DNA of 52,154 bases, taken from positions 1 to 52,154 of the forward strand of contig JAFRRJ010000060.1 of assembly GCA_017428155.1 (NCBI GenBank). The letters run 5' to 3'. The notes below the pieces were generated by a model that had not been told where the DNA came from, made no database searches, and saw nothing but the letters and a program-made list of their open reading frames with translations. The DNA is from Clostridiales bacterium (lineage in GTDB: Bacteria; Bacillota; Clostridia; Saccharofermentanales; Saccharofermentanaceae). Positions 8,586 through 16,553 of the stretch are shown piece after piece. Position 1 is the first letter of the stretch; every line of letters begins with the position of its first letter. Position numbers and translations under genes: made by a program.

Positions 8586-9515
8586 ATGCAATTTAATGAC
8601 AATTCAGTACCGGGTAAGTACCAACAGCCGATCGGGAGCTTTGTTGGACGTATAGTCAGCAATGACGTTGAAGAGGTAGACTTTCTGCCCGGTTCCAATA
8701 TGCGTATCTGGTACAACAACCGCTCTGAAGACTACCCTGTTCACATGCACAACTGTCTTGAGATCACAATACCTATCGAGAACTCGTACACATACATTTT
8801 CGATGACCGTACGATAATCCTTAAGGAAAAAGAGATCCTGCTCGTACCGCCGGATATGCTTCACAAGATTTCCGGAACAAGATCCGGTATAAGATTCATC
8901 TATCTGTTCAAGATAGATTTCCTCAAGGACTTCTTCGACTATGACGAATTCAGAAGAGTTATCAGCGAACCTCTGCTCGTAACACCGGATACACATCCGG
9001 ATGTATATAATCTTATTTTCGAGCGCTTCATGGAGATCAATGACCTATACTTCTTCTACTCAACGACGGTCAAAGAGATATCTATCTTCAGCAAACTTCT
9101 GGACGTTTTCGGAATGCTGATGAAGAAGGATTACTCTGACAGTCTCGTTCTTCCCCAGAACGACAAGCAGCGCGAGATCTACATCAAGTTCAAGACACTT
9201 GCTGAATGGCTCGCTATGCACAGCTCGGAAAGCATCTCAATGGATGAGGCTGCCACGCAGGTCGGTTATTCGAAGTTCCATTTCGCAAGACTTTTCAAAG
9301 AATATACAGGTATGACATTTAACGACTATCAGACAGCATTAAAGCTTAAAGAGGTAGAGCGGCAGTTAAGCGATACAGATCTTCAGATAAGCGATATTGC
9401 GATGGCCTGCGGCTTCAACAACCTGACATCTTTAAGCCGGTGCTTCAAGAAACAATATGGCTGCTCCCCTTCCCAGTTCAGGAACAGAGTCAGGAGAACC
9501 AAGAAAAAAATCTGA
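8586..9515 (+). CDS. AraC-family transcriptional regulator
   Basis: The protein (about 309 residues) has an N-terminal cupin-like sensor domain (HMHNCLEITIPIENSY; then PPDMLHKISG) and a C-terminal double helix-turn-helix (AATQVGYSKFHFARLFKEYT and IAMACGFNNLTSLSRCFKKQ), which ends in the family hallmark GCSPSQFRNR. It would bind a sugar and switch on nearby genes. I favour the ATG at 8586, which has AAGGATGGGG just upstream. An in-frame TTG at 8526 and ATG at 8532 are alternatives without a clear site. It sits head-to-head with GH3 and is followed by a terminator, so it is likely a single-gene unit regulating the pentoside genes on both sides. Confidence 0.92.
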   Translation: MQFNDNSVPGKYQQPIGSFVGRIVSNDVEEVDFLPGSNMRIWYNNRSEDYPVHMHNCLEITIPIENSYTYIFDDRTIILKEKEILLVPPDMLHKISGTRSGIRFIYLFKIDFLKDFFDYDEFRRVISEPLLVTPDTHPDVYNLIFERFMEINDLYFFYSTTVKEISIFSKLLDVFGMLMKKDYSDSLVLPQNDKQREIYIKFKTLAEWLAMHSSESISMDEAATQVGYSKFHFARLFKEYTGMTFNDYQTALKLKEVERQLSDTDLQISDIAMACGFNNLTSLSRCFKKQYGCSPSQFRNRVRRTKKKI

Positions 9516-9535
9516 TTTCTTACCGAAGATTCAAG

Positions 9536-9563
9536 GGCTGTCTCATAATGAGCAGCCTTTTTT
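9536..9563 (+). terminator. Intrinsic terminator after araC-type gene
   Basis: The stem GGCTGtCTCAT/ATGAGcAGCC is followed by TTTTTT, 20 bases after the stop codon. It is one of a set of similar hairpins in the window. Confidence 0.9.
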
Positions 9564-9635
9564 GAAGTGTCTCCAAAAGACTGTTCAGCTACAGGGGTTC
9601 ACTTCATTAAAGACATCGTTTTTTTAAGCCGGGCA

Positions 9636-9681
9636 TAAAAAAACTGCGTCTTTGAGGAGGCAATGTCCAAAGACGCAGTTT
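9636..9681 (-). terminator. Intrinsic terminator of the sugar ABC transporter operon
   Basis: On the minus strand AAACTGCGTCTTTG pairs with CAAAGACGCAGTTT around a 13-base loop, and TTTTATG follows. It lies about 60 bases past the last permease gene. Confidence 0.88.
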
Positions 9682-9740
9682 GATTATTTTTGTGACCCGT
9701 TCAGTTAATACTGAACCTCGTTACGCCGGGAATACAAGTC

Positions 9741-10610
9741 TTATGACTTGACACCACCCAATGCAACACCTTCAACGATGTATCTGGAGAGGAATGCGTA
9801 TACGATGATAAGAGGGAGAACCGTGATGGAAAGTCCCAGATAGATCGAACCGAATTCTGTTCTGTAGATATCACCATTGAGCAAGTCAACCATCATAGGG
9901 AGCGTAGCCTTCTTCTTATTTGTAAGAAGGATCAAAGGTGTGAAGAGCTGGTTCCAGCTTGCTACATAACCGAAGATTGCCTGTGTAGCAATAGCCGGCT
10001 TCATAAGAGGAACAACGATCTGGTTGAAGATTCTGAACTCTCCTGCTCCATCGATTCTTGCAGACTGTACGATTTCCATGGAAAGCGTAGCCTGCAGGTA
10101 CTGTCTCATGAAGAATACTGTCATAGGAGCGGCAATGGCAGGAAGAATAAGCATTGAGAGCTTATTTGTCAAACCGAGCTTATAAACAGCCTGATAGAAA
10201 CCGATCATGGTAACTGTACCAGGGATCATCATGATTGCCATGATAATAGCGTTGAATGTATCTCTGAACTTCCACTCATAAGCTGAGATAGCATAAGCGG
10301 TAAGTGAAGAGAAGTAAACGTTAAGGATCGTAGCGCCCGTAGAAATGATAAAGGAATTAAGGAAACCCGTTGCAGGGTGGAAGTCTTTACCATTGAATAC
10401 GGCCCAGTTCTTCTGAAGATTCTGGATAGGATGCTCTGAAATAAAGGAAACAGCATATCTCTGAATCTCAGCGGAACTTCTTGTTGCATTAATGAACATC
10501 AAGAAGAAAGGGAATAATGTAAGGATTGAGAAGAAGATAGATACTATGTAAATAACTACTCTAAGTACCTTATCTGATCTTTCAATTGAAGATTTACTAA
10601 CACTAGACAT
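9741..10610 (-). CDS. Carbohydrate ABC transporter permease (MalG-like)
   Basis: This is the second inner-membrane permease subunit of a CUT1-type sugar importer (289 residues, six predicted membrane segments). The cytoplasmic EAA loop that contacts the ATPase is visible as SARIDGAGEFRIFNQIVVPL. The protein ends EGVALGGVKS, the usual C-terminus of the MalG family. It starts 11 bases after the upstream permease gene with a GAGGTG site, so the two are cotranscribed. No ATPase gene is present. Importers of this class in Firmicutes usually borrow a shared ATPase such as MsmX/MsmK. Context suggests xylo- or arabino-oligosaccharides. Confidence 0.95.
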   Translation of the reverse strand: MSSVSKSSIERSDKVLRVVIYIVSIFFSILTLFPFFLMFINATRSSAEIQRYAVSFISEHPIQNLQKNWAVFNGKDFHPATGFLNSFIISTGATILNVYFSSLTAYAISAYEWKFRDTFNAIIMAIMMIPGTVTMIGFYQAVYKLGLTNKLSMLILPAIAAPMTVFFMRQYLQATLSMEIVQSARIDGAGEFRIFNQIVVPLMKPAIATQAIFGYVASWNQLFTPLILLTNKKKATLPMMVDLLNGDIYRTEFGSIYLGLSITVLPLIIVYAFLSRYIVEGVALGGVKS

Positions 10611-10621
10611 ATCTACTCACC

Positions 10622-11623
10622 TCAAAACCCTTTCTTTGCAGCCTTAAGCTCTTGTTTTCTAAGCTTCTTAAGTCTTGCTTCATCCTTATCTCTCATAATG
10701 AAGAAGAGAATCATTGAGAAGAAGACGATTACCAGGAACAAGACAACGCTTGCTGCTGCAGCTCTATTGTAGAGGTAACTACCTGAGAATGCCTGGTTAC
10801 GGATGTACATATTCGTTGTAAGACCAGCGTTATTAGCCTGTGTGTTAATAAACTGCTGAGGAACGTCGAACATGTTCAAACCACCGATAAGAGCAGTAAC
10901 GAGGACGAACAGGAGTATCTGACGGATACAAGGGATCGTAATTCTGAAGAATGTCTGAACTCTGTTAGCACCGTCAATCTCAGCGGCCTCGAAGATCTCA
11001 GGACTGATACCGATTACGCCTGCGATAAGGTTGACCATCGTATGACCATACCACTGGAAGAACTGTATAAAGGCGATGATCGACTTTACAGGCCATTCCT
11101 TAAGCAAATACTGGTATGGTTCTCTCTGATGACCAAAAAGCTTTGCAATACCACCCATAAGGTCATTGATAGGTCCCTTAGGGAACTGGAACATTACGTT
11201 GAACAACATAGCGATTGTTGCTGCCGTAATGATATTAGGCATATAGAACAAAATCTTAAATAAGCCCTGTCCCTTTACCTTTGATCTTCTGTCTGTAAAC
11301 CAAGCAGTAAACAAAAGACCGAAAGTAATCTGGGGAATGAAGTTCATGATCCAGATGATCCAGGTATTTCTAAATGCCTTAGCAAATGTCTGGGAAGTAA
11401 GTACTTCTTTGAAATTCTTGAAGATGTACCAAGCCTCACCTGTCTTAGGATCCTTGAAAGGCAGAATACTCCAATCAGTATTAGCAAGACCTTTAAGATC
11501 CGTAAATCCGATTACGAATGTATAAATAACCGGATAAAGAGTAAAAATACAAAATGCAACGATAAACGGAATTGAGAACAAATATCCGTACTTTGCATAG
11601 TTAACAAGTTTTTTGTTTCTCAT
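10622..11623 (-). CDS. Carbohydrate ABC transporter permease (MalF-like)
   Basis: This is the first permease subunit of the same importer (333 residues). It has an N-terminal membrane segment, a long extracytoplasmic loop, then the core membrane segments with the EAA loop AAEIDGANRVQTFFRITIPC. A basic C-terminal tail (KKLRKQELKAAKKGF) is cytoplasmic. The start ATG has a GGAGG seven bases upstream. It follows the binding-protein gene across a strong hairpin, so it is probably expressed at a lower level than the binding protein. Confidence 0.95.
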   Translation of the reverse strand: MRNKKLVNYAKYGYLFSIPFIVAFCIFTLYPVIYTFVIGFTDLKGLANTDWSILPFKDPKTGEAWYIFKNFKEVLTSQTFAKAFRNTWIIWIMNFIPQITFGLLFTAWFTDRRSKVKGQGLFKILFYMPNIITAATIAMLFNVMFQFPKGPINDLMGGIAKLFGHQREPYQYLLKEWPVKSIIAFIQFFQWYGHTMVNLIAGVIGISPEIFEAAEIDGANRVQTFFRITIPCIRQILLFVLVTALIGGLNMFDVPQQFINTQANNAGLTTNMYIRNQAFSGSYLYNRAAAASVVLFLVIVFFSMILFFIMRDKDEARLKKLRKQELKAAKKGF

Positions 11624-11643
11624 TTAACAGCCTCCACCAGTTT

Positions 11644-11681
11644 TAAAAAGCGGCAGGGTAAATACCGATCTACCCTGCCGC
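11644..11681 (-). terminator. Intercistronic terminator/attenuator between binding protein and permeases
   Basis: The 11-bp perfect stem GCGGCAGGGTA/TACCCTGCCGC is followed on the minus strand by TTTTT. It lies between the binding-protein stop and the first permease start. Partial termination here would give more binding protein than permease, a common arrangement. Confidence 0.75.
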
Positions 11682-11706
11682 CACAGCATCTAAAAACTAG
11701 ATACGA

Positions 11707-13158
11707 TTAGAAAGAGAGGTTATCGTTTACGTTCTGTGTGAACTGAGCGATAGCTGCATCTCTATCACACTCACCGTTAGAATACATGTTAACAGCATCT
11801 CTCCAGTAAGAGTTGATCTTCTCATCATACTCTGTCATGCACTTACCGGAAGCATACTCATTACCCTTGATGAATGCAGGGAAGATGTTCTGACCACCGC
11901 AGATCTCAACTTCACCGTTAGACTTAGCCATAACTGTACCGGAAGATACGCAGTCCTTTGTTCCGACTTCGCCGTCTACCATTGTACCGTTAGCCCAGAA
12001 ATACTGAAGTCCTGTGTCAGAAGAGTCAAGTGTTACCCACTCGATGAACTCTTTTACGCCTTCCTTATTGTCTGTGTCCTTGTTAGCGATGAGGTATGTA
12101 CCACCCCAATAGAAGCCAACCGGCGGAGCGCAAACTCTCCAGTCACCGTTTGTACCTTCACCATCAGCGAAGTTACCACCAACGTTGTCGTGCATGGAGT
12201 AGTTGAGGAGCCAAGCAGGTCCGAAGAAGCAGAATGCGTTGTGCTCAGATGTACCGTTCATGTCAGCGAACCATGCAGGCTGCCAGTCAGAAGAAAGGTT
12301 GGACAAGCCTTCGTCATGAAGCTTCTTAGACATGTCGAGGAATGCCTCACGCTCAGGAGCGATGTTGAGCTGACCGTCAACAACCCATCCGGAAGATGCG
12401 CTGTTCTCAACGGAGTGCCAAATGTCACCGTCACCGGAAACGATAGGATATCCAGCAGCCTTAAGCTTGTCTGCTGCTTCCCAGAACTTATCCCAGCTCT
12501 GTGAACCAGAACCGAAGATCTCTTCGATCTTTGCAGGATCGTCTGTGCCAAATACTTCCTGAGCGATGGATGCTCTGTAGATCATAGCACCACCTGTAGC
12601 CTGATAACCGAGACCAACAACTTCGCCGTTGCGAGAACCGATGTCGATTGTGTAAGGAGCAATAGCTGCTTCCTTGATCTTAGCGTCTACATCGATGCCG
12701 AGTTCCTTGTAAGTAGCTGCAAACTGAGAAGCGCTGCCCTGAGTATACTTCAGAACGAAAGCTGCCTCAGCGGTGTAGAGATCAGGAGCGTCCTGGCCGC
12801 CAGCTGCGAGAGCTGCGTCAAGAGCGGGCTGATAAGCACCGTTTGTTGTAGCGATGATTGTTACGTCAACAGTGTACTTCTCACCGAACTCAGGGTGCAG
12901 AGAGATGTACTTGTTGACCATGTTAGGAACCTCGTTGGTGAATGACCAAAGATTGATGTGCTCAGAACCAGTACCAAGAGTCATAGTCTCCTTTTCTGTT
13001 TCTGTGGGCTCAGTCTCTGCCGTTGTTTCACCATCAGATGTCTCAACGGGTTCTGTGCCGGGCTGTGTTTCAGTTGCAGTGGGCTTTGTGTCGTTGCATC
13101 CAGCAGCGATTGCAGCAACCATAGCTACAGAAAGAACACTGGCAATAACCTTTTTCAT
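11707..13158 (-). CDS. Sugar-binding lipoprotein of ABC transporter
   Basis: This extracellular solute-binding protein (483 residues) is anchored by lipid. The signal peptide MKKVIASVLSVAMVAAIAAG is followed by Cys21 of the lipobox and a Thr/Glu/Pro-rich linker (residues 22-60). The body has the character of family-1 sugar-binding proteins: a periplasmic-binding fold, many Trp and Tyr residues, and the motif GGQDAPDLYTAEAAF. An AAGGAGG site precedes the ATG. It is the first gene of the transporter operon and has a long, repeat-bearing upstream region. The ligand cannot be read from sequence; context favours plant-derived oligosaccharides. Confidence 0.93.
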   Translation of the reverse strand: MKKVIASVLSVAMVAAIAAGCNDTKPTATETQPGTEPVETSDGETTAETEPTETEKETMTLGTGSEHINLWSFTNEVPNMVNKYISLHPEFGEKYTVDVTIIATTNGAYQPALDAALAAGGQDAPDLYTAEAAFVLKYTQGSASQFAATYKELGIDVDAKIKEAAIAPYTIDIGSRNGEVVGLGYQATGGAMIYRASIAQEVFGTDDPAKIEEIFGSGSQSWDKFWEAADKLKAAGYPIVSGDGDIWHSVENSASSGWVVDGQLNIAPEREAFLDMSKKLHDEGLSNLSSDWQPAWFADMNGTSEHNAFCFFGPAWLLNYSMHDNVGGNFADGEGTNGDWRVCAPPVGFYWGGTYLIANKDTDNKEGVKEFIEWVTLDSSDTGLQYFWANGTMVDGEVGTKDCVSSGTVMAKSNGEVEICGGQNIFPAFIKGNEYASGKCMTEYDEKINSYWRDAVNMYSNGECDRDAAIAQFTQNVNDNLSF

Positions 13159-13273
13159 AAAGTTTCCTCCTTAATGATTTTGTTCGGGGCCTCTTGGCCC
13201 TTCTACATTGTAAATATTAGTCAAAAACGGAATATGTTTCTCCACAATTCTTGCTACAATTTATCTATAACTA

Positions 13274-13315
13274 TACAATTTTTGCTTTTTTTGAGTAAAT
13301 TGTACAATTTTTGCT
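13274..13315. promoter_or_regulatory. Direct repeat TACAATTTTTGCT x2 upstream of transporter operon
   Basis: Two identical 13-base copies lie at 13274-13286 and 13303-13315, 29 bases apart, about 120-155 bases upstream of the binding-protein start. Such spaced direct repeats suit an AraC dimer. Apart from this, the 340-base gene-free stretch 13159-13501 holds a short GGGCC/GGCCC hairpin (13187-13200) in the leader and very A+T-rich promoter-like sequence. I see no gene in it. Confidence 0.45.
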
Positions 13316-13501
13316 TTTCTATAAGATAAATTGCATAAAATTGAGTTTGCGGATGTCCTTTTGCACAAAGGTCTCTTGCTGTGCTTGTGCAGATAGTGCA
13401 AAAGATCGTTTCATAACACCGCAAACGTCACTTCAAGCAAGTTGATCATTTATGTGATACTATTGGTATGTTTATTATATATATGGAATGCGGAGATTAA
13501 T

Positions 13502-14155
13502 ATGGCTTCTTCTTTTTTTAACCCGAAGGGTGCTGCAACGAGATTTCTTACAGCAATCTGTAATCTAATAATAGTTAACTTATTATTTATAATAACCTCG
13601 ATCCCGGTCTTTTCTCTCGGCGCATCACTTACAGCTTTATACAGAATTACGATAGCTATCGTTGCGGGTGATAATCCTGCTGTTTTCAGGGAATATCTTA
13701 AAGCATTCAAGGATAACTTCTTAAGATCCACCCTGCTGCTTTTGCTCTATACTGCTCTTTCGGGATTCTTTATTTTCGAGATCTACATGGTAAGGACAAT
13801 GATGGAACCGCAGTTCGCATGGGCACAGTATCCGGCCTATTTCTTCCTTTTCGCGATTGCAGCATCTTCCCTGTATTCTTTCCCTCTTATCGCTTGGTTT
13901 GATACCTCATTTAAGCAGATGCTCAAGAATTCGCTCCTTCTTGCGATCACAAATCTGCCTATTACGATAATGTATATTGTTATTACAGCTGTAATGGCTT
14001 ACTTGATCTATGAATTCACCATAATACCTTTGAGCTTTATGGTATTCATGGGAATCTCAATCCTCGCATGGTTCTATTCCCTCTTCCTCAAGAAGATCTT
14101 TGAAAAGAACGGCGTTACTTTGATCCCGAAGGATGACCTCGAGAAAGAAGACTGA
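13502..14155 (+). CDS. YesL-like DUF624 membrane protein
   Basis: This 217-residue integral membrane protein begins ASSFFNPKGAATRFLTAICN and continues with five to six hydrophobic segments. The region ITSIPVFSLGASLTALYRIT is characteristic of the YesL/DUF624 family. The start at 13502 has GGAG eight bases upstream; the 20 residues further upstream lack a site. DUF624 genes usually accompany sugar ABC importers and two-component or AraC regulators in Firmicutes, as here, where it lies divergent from the importer. The molecular role is not known; an accessory role in the importer is plausible but unproven. Confidence 0.88.
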   Translation: MASSFFNPKGAATRFLTAICNLIIVNLLFIITSIPVFSLGASLTALYRITIAIVAGDNPAVFREYLKAFKDNFLRSTLLLLLYTALSGFFIFEIYMVRTMMEPQFAWAQYPAYFFLFAIAASSLYSFPLIAWFDTSFKQMLKNSLLLAITNLPITIMYIVITAVMAYLIYEFTIIPLSFMVFMGISILAWFYSLFLKKIFEKNGVTLIPKDDLEKED

Positions 14156-14182
14156 TAAGGATCTTTCTTTATAAAAGGTTAA

Positions 14183-14213
14183 GGCGTTGTCTCAAAAAGA
14201 CATCGCCTGTTTT
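14183..14213 (+). terminator. Intrinsic terminator after the DUF624 gene
   Basis: The stem GGCGtTGTCT/AGACAtCGCC with a CAAAA loop is followed by TGTTTT. The single T-T mismatch and the interrupted T-run make it moderately strong. Confidence 0.7.
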
Positions 14214-14261
14214 GCTGCATGTCATGAAGAACGTCCGCTCCCATTTGATGTTCAACTCATT

Positions 14262-14509
14262 GTCCGACATTTCAGCCCCGAAATGTTGGACGCGGAGCTG
14301 TACACTGCCGACCGGCACAACAGTTTTCCGATGCTCGACTCAATGCTCGACTTTTTACCCTCGAAAAGTCGGTCGGCGACTCGGTTTTGACGGGTCGCAT
14401 CATGTACAACTTTCTTCCAACTTTTGGGGCAAAAAACTTGGACAAAAAGTTGGAATTAAGCAAAATCCAACATTTGTTCCAACATTTTCGGCAAAAAAGT
14501 TGGAAGAAA
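14262..14509. repeat. Cluster of nested inverted repeats, TTCCAAC/GTTGGAA type
   Basis: The 517-base gene-free stretch 14156-14673 contains several palindromes that the flanking terminators do not explain. They are: GTCCgACATTTC/GAAATGTtGGAC (14262-14291); CGACTTTT/AAAAGTCG (14348-14371); and an outer pair TTTCTTCCAACTTTT (14411-14425) with AAAAGTTGGAAGAAA (14495-14509). Between the last two arms are at least four further TTGGA or TCCAAC copies. The block has no convincing coding frame. It could be a small non-autonomous element, a structured RNA or a binding array. Confidence 0.55.
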
Positions 14510-14604
14510 AATAGCATTTAATGTGACACCGAGCATTGAAGCAGGCACCATCAAAAAGTGCTTCCGCGCCGTGACCCGAAATCCGCCTCCCTCCCAAGAC
14601 AAAA

Positions 14605-14634
14605 GAGAGCTGCCTCACATACATGAGACAGCCC
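14605..14634 (-). terminator. Intrinsic terminator of the pentose/transketolase operon
   Basis: On the minus strand GGGCTGtCTCA pairs with TGAGgCAGCTC, followed by TCTTTTG. It lies about 40 bases after the last stop codon of the operon. Confidence 0.75.
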
Positions 14635-14673
14635 CTTTAGTTCATGTTTGCTGATACAAGATCAGTCTGCTTT

Positions 14674-15612
14674 TTAGATCTTAGCCTTGATCTGGTTGTA
14701 GATTCCTTCTGCGTCAAGCTGGAACTCCTTCATGAGGGCGCCTGCCGGGCCGCTCTTACCGAATCTGTCATAGACGCCGATCTTTGTAACCTTAACAGGA
14801 TACTCTTCAGCAAGAACATCGCATACTGCGCTGCCCATACCGCCGATAACGGAGTGCTCTTCAACTGTGAATACTCTGTTTGTCTTCTTGGCGAACTCAA
14901 GGATAGTATCCTTGTCGATGGGCTTGATCGTGTGGATGTTAACGACTGCTGCGCTGATGCCGTCAGCTGCGAGCTTCTCAGCTGCGCCTAATGCCTCTGC
15001 AACGCAAACGCCGCAAGCGAAGATGACCATGTCTGTGCCGTCCTTAAGGACAACAGCCTTGCCTACTTCGAACTTGTAGTCAGGATTGTCATTGATAACA
15101 GGTACTGCGGCTCTTCCGAATCTCATGTAGAAAGGTCCCTCTGTCTCAGCGGCAGCGAAAACAGCAGCCTTAGCTTCAACGTCATCGGAAGGAACGATTA
15201 CTGTCATTCCCGGGATAGTTCTCATAAGAGCGATATCCTCAAGGCACTGGTGGGAAGCACCGTCCTCACCTACCGTGATGCCGGCATGCGTAGCGCCGAT
15301 CTTAACGTTGAGGTGGGGATAACCTATAGAGTTTCTAACCTGCTCGAAGTTTCTGCCTGCTGCAAACATAGCGAAAGATGAAACGAACGGAATCTTGCCG
15401 CATGTGGAAAGACCTGCAGCGATGCCTGTCATGTTTGCTTCTGCAATTCCGCAGTCGATATGACGATCCGGGAATGCCTTCTTAAATGTGGAAGTCTTTG
15501 TTGCGCCTGCGAGGTCGGCATCAAGAACAACTACGTTGGGGTTCTTCTGGCCGAGTTCTGCGAGTGCGTTACCATAACTCTCACGTGTAGCGATTTTTAC
15601 TATATCTCCCAT
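14674..15612 (-). CDS. Transketolase, C-terminal subunit
   Basis: This is the second half of a split transketolase (312 residues). It carries the pyrimidine-binding domain (DADLAGATKTSTFKKAFPDR, DCGIAEANMTGIAAGL with the catalytic Glu) and the C-terminal transketolase domain (FTVEEHSVIGGMG). With its partner it moves two-carbon units between sugar phosphates in the cytosolic pentose phosphate pathway. Two ATGs are possible, at 15618 and 15612. The second is better spaced from the AGAGG site in the end of the partner gene, and the first overlaps the partner's stop as ATGA. Split transketolases are common in Clostridia. Strong context: xylulokinase in the same operon feeds it xylulose 5-phosphate. 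Confidence 0.95.
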   Translation of the reverse strand: MGDIVKIATRESYGNALAELGQKNPNVVVLDADLAGATKTSTFKKAFPDRHIDCGIAEANMTGIAAGLSTCGKIPFVSSFAMFAAGRNFEQVRNSIGYPHLNVKIGATHAGITVGEDGASHQCLEDIALMRTIPGMTVIVPSDDVEAKAAVFAAAETEGPFYMRFGRAAVPVINDNPDYKFEVGKAVVLKDGTDMVIFACGVCVAEALGAAEKLAADGISAAVVNIHTIKPIDKDTILEFAKKTNRVFTVEEHSVIGGMGSAVCDVLAEEYPVKVTKIGVYDRFGKSGPAGALMKEFQLDAEGIYNQIKAKI

Positions 15613-15614
15613 GA

Positions 15615-16454
15615 TCATACCTCTGCTTCATATTTTGCTAACTGCTCATCAAGCTCTTTCATAGCCTGCTCATACTCTTCATCAGAAGGAGCCTTGCCAT
15701 GCCAGCCTGCCTGATTCTCCATGTAGGAAACGCCCTTGCCCTTAGTGGTCTTCATGATGATAGCTGTAGGCTTTCCCTTGCATTCCTTAGCTTTTGCGAA
15801 TGCATCTCTGATCTGGTCGAAATCGTGACCGTCGATGCAGATCGTATTGAAGTTGAATGCTTCGAGCTTCTTGTCAATCGGATAAGGTGAGCATACATCG
15901 TCGATCTTACCGTCGATCTGAAGTCCGTTGTTATCGATAACGACTGTGAGGTTGTCGATACCCTTAGCGCCTGCGAACATGAATGCTTCCCAGATCTGGC
16001 CTTCCTGGATCTCACCGTCACCTGTAAGAGCATAAACTCTGTAGGAATCGCCATTGAGCTTTGCAGCGAGAGCCATACCTACTGCAGCGGAAACACCCTG
16101 GCCCAAAGAACCGGTGCTCATGTCTACGCCGGGAGTCTCTGTCATGCAGGGATGTCCCTGAAGGTAGGAACCGAGCTTGCGGAGTGTCTTAAGGTCTTCA
16201 ACGGGGAAGAATCCTCTGTTAGCGAGTGTGGAATAAAGACCCGGAGCTGTGTGACCCTTGGAGAGAACGAATCTGTCTCTGTTAGGATCCTTCGGATTCT
16301 TAGGATCAATGTTCATTTCTTCAAAATAAAGATAAGTGAACATATCTGCAGCGGAAAGTGATCCGCCCGGATGGCCGGACTTTGCACTGTGAACTGCTTC
16401 AACGATTCCCTTGCGAACTTTGGTCGCTGTGATTTGAAGTTCTTTGTTGTTCAT
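15615..16454 (-). CDS. Transketolase, N-terminal subunit
   Basis: This 279-residue protein is the thiamine-diphosphate-binding half of transketolase. Motifs seen are KSGHPGGSLSAADM near the N-terminus, SKGHTAPGLYSTLA, and the cofactor motif LTGDGEIQEGQIWEAF (GDG...N form, with VVIDNNGLQ). The start at 16454 follows AGGG; an upstream in-frame ATG at 16520 lacks a site and would lie in a hairpin-containing spacer. It overlaps the second subunit gene by a few bases, so the two are made in step. Confidence 0.95.
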   Translation of the reverse strand: MNNKELQITATKVRKGIVEAVHSAKSGHPGGSLSAADMFTYLYFEEMNIDPKNPKDPNRDRFVLSKGHTAPGLYSTLANRGFFPVEDLKTLRKLGSYLQGHPCMTETPGVDMSTGSLGQGVSAAVGMALAAKLNGDSYRVYALTGDGEIQEGQIWEAFMFAGAKGIDNLTVVIDNNGLQIDGKIDDVCSPYPIDKKLEAFNFNTICIDGHDFDQIRDAFAKAKECKGKPTAIIMKTTKGKGVSYMENQAGWHGKAPSDEEYEQAMKELDEQLAKYEAEV

Positions 16455-16507
16455 TTTAGGTTTACCCTTTTCTATAGATTTTATCTGCAAGTTATTTACA
16501 TACGGAA

Positions 16508-16531
16508 GGGCTTGACCCATAGATCAAGCCC
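16508..16531 (-). other. Intercistronic hairpin between isomerase-like and transketolase genes
   Basis: GGGCTTGA pairs perfectly with TCAAGCCC around an 8-base loop in the 99-base spacer. On the minus strand it is followed by only TT, so it is not a standard terminator; it may stabilise or process the message. Confidence 0.55.
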
Positions 16532-16553
16532 CACCTTATATATCCAAACTATA

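Noticed and set aside
14212..14624. Several short open frames on both strands
   Set aside because: No ribosome binding sites, compositionally odd, and they run through palindromes and terminators.
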